This document shows positions 1 to 5,468 of a DNA stretch of 6,609 bases, in pieces. The DNA lies in assembly GCA_026705105.1 (NCBI GenBank), contig JAPPBK010000029.1, positions 1-6,609 on the forward strand. The letters are read 5' to 3'. The number at the start of each line of letters is the position of its first letter. The first letter of the stretch is position 1. Origin of the DNA: Chloroflexota bacterium. Its GTDB lineage: Bacteria; Chloroflexota; Dehalococcoidia; Bin125. The notes under the pieces are model-generated. The model made no database searches, was not told the origin of the DNA, and saw only the letters and a program-made list of their open reading frames with translations. A program made the position numbers and the translations under genes.

Positions 1-54
1 TCCCCCCGCTCACGCGGGGGGAGAGGGTATCTGCCGCGTGAGCGGGGGGAGAGG
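1..54. repeat. G/C-run hairpin repeat (REP-like), variant form
   Basis: This non-coding stretch begins 7 bases beyond the stop of the peptidase gene. It contains two direct copies of GCGGGGGGAGAGG (14-26 and 42-54). It can form a compact hairpin (1-9 with 14-22, loop TCAC) or a longer perfect 16-bp stem (TCCCCCCGCTCACGCG at 1-16 with its reverse complement at 35-50, 18-base loop). The two folds share bases, so they are mutually exclusive. The CTCCCCCCGC/GCGGGGGGAG core matches the elements at 1209-1258 and 6534-6583, so it belongs to the same family, but the TGTC..GACA half is missing. It could end or protect the peptidase mRNA, but no T-tract is visible because the window stops. It may extend beyond position 1. 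Confidence 0.75.
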
Positions 55-60
55 AAGGAT

Positions 61-1773
61 TTAGCCGCGCAGGCGGGTCATTTCGTCTCGGAGTTGTTGC
101 AGGCCCATGGGGCCGAGGTCGAGGGCGGCTTTGTGGAAGCCCTTGAGGTAGAAGGCGTCGCCGAGGGCGTCGCGGGCCGCCTCGCGGGCGGCGAGCCACT
201 CGCGCTCGCCGACCTTGTATGAGATGGCCTGACCGGGCCAGCCGAGGTAGCGGTCGACCTCGCTGGCCAGCATCTGCTCGGGGAAGAAGGAGCGCTCGAT
301 CAAGAAGGGCAGGGCGAGCTCGGGCGTCCAGGTCTCGCCGCCGTGGTACTCCTCGCGCTCGGGGATTGGCAGTTCGAGGTGCATGCCGATGTCGATCACG
401 ACGCGCACGGCGCGCAGCGCCTGGCTGCTGAGCAGTCCCATGTAGTAGGCGGGATCCTCGAGGAAACCCAGATCATCCATCAGCCGCTCGGCGTACAGGG
501 CCCAGCCCTCGACGTAACCGGAGGTGCCGGCCAGCAGGCGCTGATAGCGGGTGAGTTGGTCGCCCAGGTAGCGGGTCGTGCCGATCTGCAGGTGATGTCC
601 CGGCACGCCTTCGTGGTAGCAGACGGAGAGCTCGCGCCAGAGTGGGAATCGGGTCGCGCCGCCGGTCGGATACCAGGTGCGACCGGGCCGAGAGAAGTCC
701 TCCGAGGGTCCCGTGTAGTACATCGCCAGCGCGCCGCCGGGCGGCGCGATCATGGCTTCGATCCGTTGGACCGGCTCGGCGATGTCGAAGTGCGTACCCA
801 ACAGCGCCTGCATCGTCTCGTCCTGCGTCTGCTGCATCCACTCACGGAAGGCGTCTTCGCCCTCGATCGCGCGGCCGTCGTCGGACTCGAGGATGGCAAT
901 CGCCTCAGCCGTCGAGGCGCCCGGTGAGATCCGGTCGGCGGTCGCGTCCATCTCCGACTGGATGCGCCAGACTTCTTCCCAGCCCCACTGGTAGGTCTCG
1001 TCGAGGTCGAGCTCGATGCCGTTGAATCCGCGCGAGGCGGCCTGGTAGCGGTCGCGGCCAACCGGATCGCGGGGATTCGCATTGGGCAGGTATTCGCGCT
1101 CCAGCCAATCGCCCATTGCCGCGTAGCCCCGCTCGGCCGCCGTCACATTAGGGCCGCCGTCAATCCCAAGCTCAGCGCACAACTGTCGAAAGAACGATGT
1201 CGCCTCTCCTCTCCCCCCGCTCCGCGGGGGGAGATGTCCCGTAGGGACAGAGGGGGGCTTCCCCGACCACACCCGACACTGCTCAATGGCGCCGCGGACC
1301 TGCCGCTGGGCGACCACGATCCCCTGCTCCATGCCTGACGCAAGCGATGTCCGATAGCGCTCCAGCGCCTCCGGCACCGCGCCCATCCGCTCGACGATGT
1401 TGGCCTGGTCCTCTTCCGTCTCGCGCGGCATCAGGTCGAACACCTGCCGCGTGTTCTGCAGCGGCGAGGCGAGGATGTTGAGCGAGCGCAGATGTTCCTG
1501 CTGCGACTCCAGCTCCGTCTCGTACGCGAAGCGTTCCAGCATGACATCGCGGGCGACGCGGTCGCGCTCCGTCTCCACGTTCAGCAGCCGCAGCGCTGCC
1601 TCCGCCTGTCGCCGGATCGCCGATCGCTCCTCGTGGCCGCTGGGCGAGTAGTCGGTCAACTCGGTCTCGCCTCCGGGGATGCCCAGCGACGTCGCCATGT
1701 TGGGACTCGCTGCCGCGAGCGCATCAACGTACCAGTCGGAGATCGCGGAGACGGAGTCGAGCTCGGTGGCCAT
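61..1773 (-). CDS. DUF885-family zinc metallopeptidase, carrying an in-frame repeat insertion
   Basis: The gene encodes a predicted 570-residue cytosolic metallopeptidase or carboxypeptidase of the DUF885 family. No signal peptide or membrane segment is seen. The family signature HEGVPGHH lies at residues 387-394 and a second conserved block, GYVEGWALYAE, at 419-429. In gluzincin-type peptidases these supply zinc-binding histidines, the catalytic Glu388 and a further acidic ligand (probably Glu422). Length and block order are normal for the family; the substrate cannot be read from sequence. I chose the ATG at 1773 because AAAGGGG lies 7 bases upstream. A longer frame reaches 1869, but its extra 32 residues are Cys-rich and do not resemble the family. 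Residues about 172-188 (KPPSVPTG..PPRSGGR) are encoded by a 50-bp palindromic repeat and look like a foreign loop between two helical segments. The gene is transcribed away from the portal-like gene and is followed by another repeat at 1-54. Confidence 0.88.
   Translation of the reverse strand: MATELDSVSAISDWYVDALAAASPNMATSLGIPGGETELTDYSPSGHEERSAIRRQAEAALRLLNVETERDRVARDVMLERFAYETELESQQEHLRSLNILASPLQNTRQVFDLMPRETEEDQANIVERMGAVPEALERYRTSLASGMEQGIVVAQRQVRGAIEQCRVWSGKPPSVPTGHLPPRSGGRGEATSFFRQLCAELGIDGGPNVTAAERGYAAMGDWLEREYLPNANPRDPVGRDRYQAASRGFNGIELDLDETYQWGWEEVWRIQSEMDATADRISPGASTAEAIAILESDDGRAIEGEDAFREWMQQTQDETMQALLGTHFDIAEPVQRIEAMIAPPGGALAMYYTGPSEDFSRPGRTWYPTGGATRFPLWRELSVCYHEGVPGHHLQIGTTRYLGDQLTRYQRLLAGTSGYVEGWALYAERLMDDLGFLEDPAYYMGLLSSQALRAVRVVIDIGMHLELPIPEREEYHGGETWTPELALPFLIERSFFPEQMLASEVDRYLGWPGQAISYKVGEREWLAAREAARDALGDAFYLKGFHKAALDLGPMGLQQLRDEMTRLRG
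1209..1258 (-). repeat. 50-bp double-hairpin repeat inserted in frame in the peptidase gene
   Basis: On the coding (minus) strand the element begins GCCCCCCTCTGTCCC and ends GCGGGGGGAGAG. It holds two stem-loops. One is TGTCCC/GGGACA with loop TAC (1235-1249). The other is a 10-bp stem CTCCCCCCGC/GCGGGGGGAG with a 3-base loop (1211-1233). It aligns without gaps to 6534-6583, with 44 of 50 bases identical. The six differences lie only in the two loops or at one stem position where both partners changed. The reading frame passes through it without a stop, giving KPPSVPTGHLPPRSGGRG. A target duplication was not clearly seen, although GAGAGG is repeated at its 3' edge. Confidence 0.88.
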
Positions 1774-1780
1774 GTTGCAT

Positions 1781-1787
1781 CCCCTTT
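1781..1787 (-). promoter_or_regulatory. Ribosome binding site of the DUF885 peptidase
   Basis: On the minus strand AAAGGGG is followed by 7 bases and then ATG at 1773. It is the only good Shine-Dalgarno-like match near the start and fixes the start codon inside a longer open frame. Confidence 0.7.
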
Positions 1788-1921
1788 GACGCTCGCATTG
1801 GATGAGCGTCGCCGTTGCGAGTGTATGCGCCCCGACGATTTGTCCACAACATCCACCGGACATACACATGGCTCGTGGATTGTCTGGAACGTAGGACGCC
1901 TTGCGGACTCCGTTCGGTCAT

Positions 1922-1954
1922 ACATTCTGATAATCTCGAACTCACATTCTGATA
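1922..1954. promoter_or_regulatory. 11-bp direct repeat, possible operator
   Basis: ACATTCTGATA occurs exactly twice, at 1922-1932 and 1944-1954. The 22-bp period is about two helical turns, so both copies face the same side of the DNA. They sit 24-56 bases upstream of the portal-like start and overlap the only -10-like hexamers in the region. This layout suits a regulator binding in tandem, but no regulator is encoded in the window and the role is inferred. Confidence 0.35.
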
Positions 1955-1964
1955 GATGTAACCG

Positions 1965-1971
1965 AAAGGAG
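1965..1971 (+). promoter_or_regulatory. Ribosome binding site of the portal-like gene
   Basis: AAAGGAG is followed by 6 bases and then ATG at 1978. It decides the start: the frame is open for another 162 codons upstream, but that part lies antisense to the peptidase gene and across the promoter region. Confidence 0.8.
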
Positions 1972-1977
1972 CCCACA

Positions 1978-4014
1978 ATGGTGACAATGACGGCCGCGAA
2001 GGAGACATCCGGTGAGGGGAGCGGGCGCATCGCCGCGCGAACGCTGAGCGAGGCGGACCTGAATCACATCCTGGGTCAGCTCGGCGGCGGGCGGGCGGCG
2101 ACGCACGGGGCGCTAACCCGCTTCTCCGCGCTGCACGAGCGGATTCGCAACCGCGAAATGCACCTCTACAACTCGCGGCGGGTCGACCCCAGGTTTGCCG
2201 CCCCGTATCTGAAAGCGGAACCGTGGCAGACCGATCTCCTGCGCCGCACCTGGTCGCAGTTGCGCCAACGCCTGACCGAGCACCCGCTACGGGTGCACGT
2301 GGAGCCGCCCGACGACTCGCCGGCGGCGCGACAGGCGGCGGACAACCTGGAGCATGTGCTGGAGCAGGGCTTGCGGCACGTCGAGGATCGGACGCACCTG
2401 TCCCTGCAGGCCGACCTGGGCTACGGACAGGTCTGTCTCTGTTTTGGCGTCCTGCACTGGCAGCAGGCGCAGCAGCGGATGCCGGTCTTTCCCGCACGCG
2501 AGCAACGCGGCTCGCGTCCCGACGACGCCGAGGAACGGCGGCGCTTTCGGCGCGCGCGGTCGGAGGACGGACCGTCGCTGCCCTGGATTGAGACGGAGGA
2601 GAGCCGCCGCGATCGCGATCGGCGAAGACAGGCTGCGGCTGGCTTCCCCTGGGACATCGAGGTGATTCGGCCGGACCAATTCGCGTTCATCGAAGATCAC
2701 GGCTCGGGCAACGGCATCGGACTGGCCGTGGTGCTGCGCGAGGTTGGCCTGTTCGAGTACCGCGGCCGGTTGAGAGACCAAGACCGGCTGGACCTGCAGA
2801 TGAGCGCCGTGTCCGGGGAGGCGCCGCTGCGCATCGCGCGCGCCACCGACGCGCCTTTGCCCGAAGAACCCTCGGGCGCGGGCTGGGGCGAGCGGCTGCG
2901 GGTCGCCTCGGTCTGGACCCGCGAGGAGTACTACGAACTGGCCGCGCTGGAACGCCCGGCGTCGTCGCCGTCCGGATCGGATGAGCAGTCGCGCAATGAG
3001 TGGGCGTTGATCAAATCGCATCCGCATCCGTACGAGATGCCACCGTTCGCGATCGCGGAGGCGGACACCAACGACCATCCCGACATGGTGCATCGCTGGG
3101 AACCGACGATGGAGGGTCTCTACCGGGTCAAGCCGGGCTACGACTTCGAGCGCTCATTGGGCAGGTTCCTCGCCGAGCAGACGGCGTCGCCGCTGTACTG
3201 GGTCCAACTGGCGGACGGGTCCTGGCAGACAGATACGGACGGCAGTCGGATTGAACTGACGCCCGAAGGCGCGGCCGCGGTCACGCTGCCGGCGGGGGCG
3301 TCGCTGCACCGGGTGGAGGTTCGTGTCGATCCGGCCTTCGTCGAGTTCCTGCGCATGTCGCACGAGGAGTTGCTCAACGCGGCGCCCGACGCGGGGACGG
3401 TCGACCGAGGCGAGATCGGACCGAACACACAGCCGCACACGCTGAACCTGCTGCTGGGCTCGCGCAACCTGCAGGTGCAGCAGCTCAAGCGGGCCCAGAG
3501 CCGAGCGGTGCGCACGATGCTTCGCAACATGGCGCTGGTCATGTCCAAGCCGCTCTCTGCGGGCGGCTTCGGCGCGCCGGTCTGGGTCTTCGCCAAGGGC
3601 AAGAACGGCCGGGTTCAGCGCCGCGAGACGGTCTGCGTCGAGCCGTCGCAGATCCCTTCGCTCGACATCGACGTCTGGATCGACCCGTACTCGGCGGCCC
3701 AACGGATCGCCGTGCAGGAACACGGGCGGGCGCGGCTCAACGACCCGCTCGATCCGCTCGATCAGCGGGCGTACCTGGAGGAGTACATCGGCGAGGAGCA
3801 CGCCGAACAGGTCCTGGCCCGGCATCGCCAGTGGCGCGCAGAGCAGGCTCGCCTGGAACGCGAACTCGCGCTGGCCCGCGGTGTCGATCTGCCGGAGTCG
3901 GGGCCTGCGCCTGCTCCGGCCAGTGACGTACCCGCATCGGGCCGTCTGCGGGGCGAACTCACGCCGCTCGGCAGGTTGGTTTCGGTCGACGACGATCGCA
4001 CGGCCAGCCCATAA
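1978..4014 (+). CDS. Phage-portal-like protein, orphan
   Basis: The gene encodes a 678-residue soluble protein whose architecture resembles tailed-phage portal proteins, the dodecameric ring at the capsid vertex through which DNA is packaged. This is a family-level judgement by eye, not a search result. Portal-like traits in order: an N-terminal helical region with LKAEPWQTDLLRRTWSQLRQ (residues 78-97) before a strand ending in HVEPPDD; a helix AARQAADNLEHVLEQGL with QADLGYG and strands (116-160); PWDIEVIRPDQFAF (224-237); VASVWTREEYYEL (309-321); a HPYEMPPF turn (350-357); LPAGASLHRVEV (437-448); a long stem-like helix from about 485 to 522; and a helical C-terminus (595-635) before a Pro/Ala-rich tail. 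Residues about 172-222 form a very charged Arg/Asp/Glu segment. The start is fixed by AAAGGAG. A zinc-ribbon gene follows 25 bases downstream. No terminase, protease or capsid gene is in the window. Alternative: an unrelated uncharacterised protein. Confidence 0.6.
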   Translation: MVTMTAAKETSGEGSGRIAARTLSEADLNHILGQLGGGRAATHGALTRFSALHERIRNREMHLYNSRRVDPRFAAPYLKAEPWQTDLLRRTWSQLRQRLTEHPLRVHVEPPDDSPAARQAADNLEHVLEQGLRHVEDRTHLSLQADLGYGQVCLCFGVLHWQQAQQRMPVFPAREQRGSRPDDAEERRRFRRARSEDGPSLPWIETEESRRDRDRRRQAAAGFPWDIEVIRPDQFAFIEDHGSGNGIGLAVVLREVGLFEYRGRLRDQDRLDLQMSAVSGEAPLRIARATDAPLPEEPSGAGWGERLRVASVWTREEYYELAALERPASSPSGSDEQSRNEWALIKSHPHPYEMPPFAIAEADTNDHPDMVHRWEPTMEGLYRVKPGYDFERSLGRFLAEQTASPLYWVQLADGSWQTDTDGSRIELTPEGAAAVTLPAGASLHRVEVRVDPAFVEFLRMSHEELLNAAPDAGTVDRGEIGPNTQPHTLNLLLGSRNLQVQQLKRAQSRAVRTMLRNMALVMSKPLSAGGFGAPVWVFAKGKNGRVQRRETVCVEPSQIPSLDIDVWIDPYSAAQRIAVQEHGRARLNDPLDPLDQRAYLEEYIGEEHAEQVLARHRQWRAEQARLERELALARGVDLPESGPAPAPASDVPASGRLRGELTPLGRLVSVDDDRTASP

Positions 4015-4027
4015 ACACAATCAAAGA

Positions 4028-4036
4028 AAGGAGGTG
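4028..4036 (+). promoter_or_regulatory. Near-perfect Shine-Dalgarno before the zinc-ribbon gene
   Basis: AAGGAGGTG is a full complement of the 16S rRNA 3' tail and lies 5 bases (counted from AGGAGG) before the GTG at 4040. It defines a small gene whose frame is otherwise open far upstream inside the portal-like gene, and it suggests efficient translation. Confidence 0.8.
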
Positions 4037-4039
4037 GTC

Positions 4040-4210
4040 GTGACCTCAGATCACGAAATCCGCTGTACGAATCCCCAGTGTCCGAGTCGAAGACATGCCG
4101 AGCGCGGCGCGCTCGCCTGCCGGGTCGAAGAGCACTCGACCTACGTGACAATCGTCTGGAAATGCCGCCGTTGCAAGCAAGATCAGCGCACGCCGCTCCC
4201 GAAGCTGTAA
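4040..4210 (+). CDS. Small Cys4 zinc-ribbon protein (Com-like)
   Basis: The gene encodes a 56-residue protein with a probable four-cysteine zinc site: Cys9 and Cys14 in RCTNPQC near the N-terminus, and Cys42 and Cys45 in WKCRRCK near the C-terminus. The segment between them, with strand-like TYVTIVW, suits a zinc ribbon. Cys27 may be a spare. The overall pattern (IRC..C, then a hydrophobic strand and KC.RCK) recalls small phage regulators such as Mu Com, which binds mom mRNA, but the likeness is only to the motif pattern. The GTG start follows a near-perfect Shine-Dalgarno. The gene lies 25 bases after the portal-like gene and is probably co-transcribed with it. Its stop is 5 bases from the recF stop on the other strand. 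Nucleic-acid binding is inferred. Confidence 0.72.
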   Translation: MTSDHEIRCTNPQCPSRRHAERGALACRVEEHSTYVTIVWKCRRCKQDQRTPLPKL

Positions 4211-4215
4211 GCGCG

Positions 4216-5397
4216 TCAGTCGAGCGGACGCAACCGTCCGTCGACTATCTGGTAGGAGGCGGCAAGCTCGGATCGGTTGAGGGGCGCTGCGGCGGGATCG
4301 GCGCTGGTAAGGATTAGCTGTTCCATCTTCGAGACCGCCGCGGCGGTGCGCTCGCGCCGCTCGGGATCGAGTTCGCTGAAGATGTCGTCGAGCAGCACGA
4401 CCGGCGGATCGTCACGCTGCGAGCGCAGGTAGTCGGCCTCGGCCAGCCTCAAGCCCAAGGCGACGGCGCGCTGCTGGGCCCGGGAAGCGAAGTTTGCCGC
4501 CGGGCGTCCGTCGAGATCGATCAGCAGATCGTCGCGGTGCGGCCCTACGCCGGTCGTGCCGCGCGCAAGGTCGCGGCGACGCGACTCGCGCAGCGTCGGC
4601 TGGTCGGCGGGCACGTAGGTGAGCGCGATCGTTTCTGTGGGATCGTCGGGGGCGCGCAACGAGCGGTGCTGTTCCTGGGCATGAGTCGATAGGACCACAG
4701 CGGCCGCGGCGCGGGCCTCCCAGATCGGCGCGGCGGCCGCGCTGAGCAGGTCGTCCCACTGGTCCAACTCGGATTCGCGCGCGCGGCCCTCGGCGATTCG
4801 CCTGAGCAGCGCATTGCGCTGCGTCAGGGCGCGTTGGTAGCGGCTCAGGCCGGCCGCGTGGGCCGGCGCAAGCTGGCCCACGGCGACGTCGAGAAATCGC
4901 CGGCGCAGCCCCGACGAACCCGTGAGCAGTTCGATGTCGAGGCTGGTGAACTGCACGGCGCGGATCGCGCCAAGCGCGTCGGCGGCGCGCCGGGCGACGC
5001 CGTTGACGCGGATGCGCTTCGAGGTCAGCGGCGCACCGCTGCGCTGTCGGGCGTGACTCGCCGACCCGCCTTCGCGAGCGGCCAGCGCGATCTCGACCTC
5101 GACCGACTCGTCTCCAGCGACGGCGCAGCCGGCGACGCGCGCGACCTGCGGTTCAGGCGCGGACCAGCGGATCAGCTCGCCCTCGGTCTGGGCGCGGGTC
5201 GAGCGCAAGGCGGCGAGCATGTAGATCGCCTCGACCAGGTTGGACTTGCCCGCCGCGTTGGCGCCGCTGATCAGCGTGACGCCCGGCGCCAGGTCGAGTG
5301 TCAGTTCAGCCCAGGATCGAACGTTGGAGAGTTGAACGCGGGTCAGGTGCACACGTGAGAGTGTAGGTCGGGCTGACGACAGCGCATCAGACTGCAC
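4216..5397 (-). CDS. recF: DNA replication and repair protein RecF
   Basis: RecF is a cytosolic SMC/ABC-type ATPase that binds gapped DNA and, with RecO and RecR, loads RecA during daughter-strand gap repair. Diagnostic parts: an N-terminal strand VHLTRVQLSNVRSW (residues 16-29); Walker A GANAAGKS (45-52); FTSLDIELLTGSSGLRRRFLD (150-170); YQRALTQRNALLR (187-199); GPHRDDLLIDLDG (285-297); the signature region SRAQQR (305-310); and Walker B plus D-loop VVLLDDIFSELD (333-344). The usual signature glycine (S-x-G-Q) is Ala307. The start is uncertain. GTG at 5397 has a GGGGTGG upstream and gives 393 residues. GTG at 5352 has no Shine-Dalgarno but gives 378 residues, starts where RecF proteins normally start, and would remove a 15-residue N-terminal extension. 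The usual dnaA/dnaN neighbours are absent, so recF is detached from the origin cluster here. Confidence 0.95.
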   Translation of the reverse strand: MQSDALSSARPTLSRVHLTRVQLSNVRSWAELTLDLAPGVTLISGANAAGKSNLVEAIYMLAALRSTRAQTEGELIRWSAPEPQVARVAGCAVAGDESVEVEIALAAREGGSASHARQRSGAPLTSKRIRVNGVARRAADALGAIRAVQFTSLDIELLTGSSGLRRRFLDVAVGQLAPAHAAGLSRYQRALTQRNALLRRIAEGRARESELDQWDDLLSAAAAPIWEARAAAAVVLSTHAQEQHRSLRAPDDPTETIALTYVPADQPTLRESRRRDLARGTTGVGPHRDDLLIDLDGRPAANFASRAQQRAVALGLRLAEADYLRSQRDDPPVVLLDDIFSELDPERRERTAAAVSKMEQLILTSADPAAAPLNRSELAASYQIVDGRLRPLD

Positions 5398-5468
5398 GAA
5401 CCACCCCGAGCGTGTAGTATGTGCTGAACCCGTATGCGGAACTCCCCGCCAATCTCTGGAGCGTTTTG
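5398..5468. promoter_or_regulatory. Divergent promoter region of recF and the R2-like gene
   Basis: The 71 bases between the two divergent starts must hold promoters for both. For the rightward gene, TGTAGTAT (5413-5420) resembles an extended -10 element, with a poor -35 candidate CTGCAC at 5392-5397. GGAG at 5458-5461, 7 bases before ATG 5469, is the ribosome binding site. The promoter call is weak; the ribosome binding site is good. Confidence 0.35.

Larger units (their letters stand above)
1774..1977. other. Divergent intergenic region between the peptidase and the portal-like gene
   Basis: These 204 bases separate two divergently transcribed genes and are visibly more AT-rich than the flanking genes between about 1915 and 1965, as expected for promoters. 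A GATAAT hexamer (1929-1934) resembles a -10 box for the rightward gene. No -35 box stands at the right distance (TTGCGG at 1901 is 22 bases away), so no promoter is called with confidence. No convincing leftward promoter was found by eye. Nothing here looks like a gene or structured RNA. Confidence 0.5.

Noticed and set aside
14..54. Direct repeats that might be a CRISPR unit
   Set aside because: There are only two copies of a 13-base G-rich motif with a 15-base gap, and the same core occurs elsewhere as a stand-alone hairpin repeat.
729..748. GC-rich palindrome GCGCCGCC/GGCGGCGC inside the peptidase gene
   Set aside because: It encodes the normal APPGGALA stretch and is expected from codon bias at this GC content; it is unrelated to the 50-bp repeat.
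1774..1869. 32-residue N-terminal extension of the DUF885 protein
   Set aside because: It is Cys-rich and unlike the family, and the ATG at 1773 has a ribosome binding site.
1851..1880. Inverted repeat ATCCAC/GTGGAT in the divergent intergenic region
   Set aside because: The arms are only 6 bp with an 18-base gap, which is easily reached by chance.
1492..1977. Upstream 162-codon extension of the portal-like frame
   Set aside because: It lies antisense to the peptidase gene and across the promoter region. The ATG at 1978 has a clear Shine-Dalgarno.
3154..4020. A 288-codon minus-strand frame opposite the portal-like gene, and similar frames at 2287-3093 and 343-927
   Set aside because: Arg-rich shadow translations without domains or ribosome binding sites, lying opposite well-supported genes.
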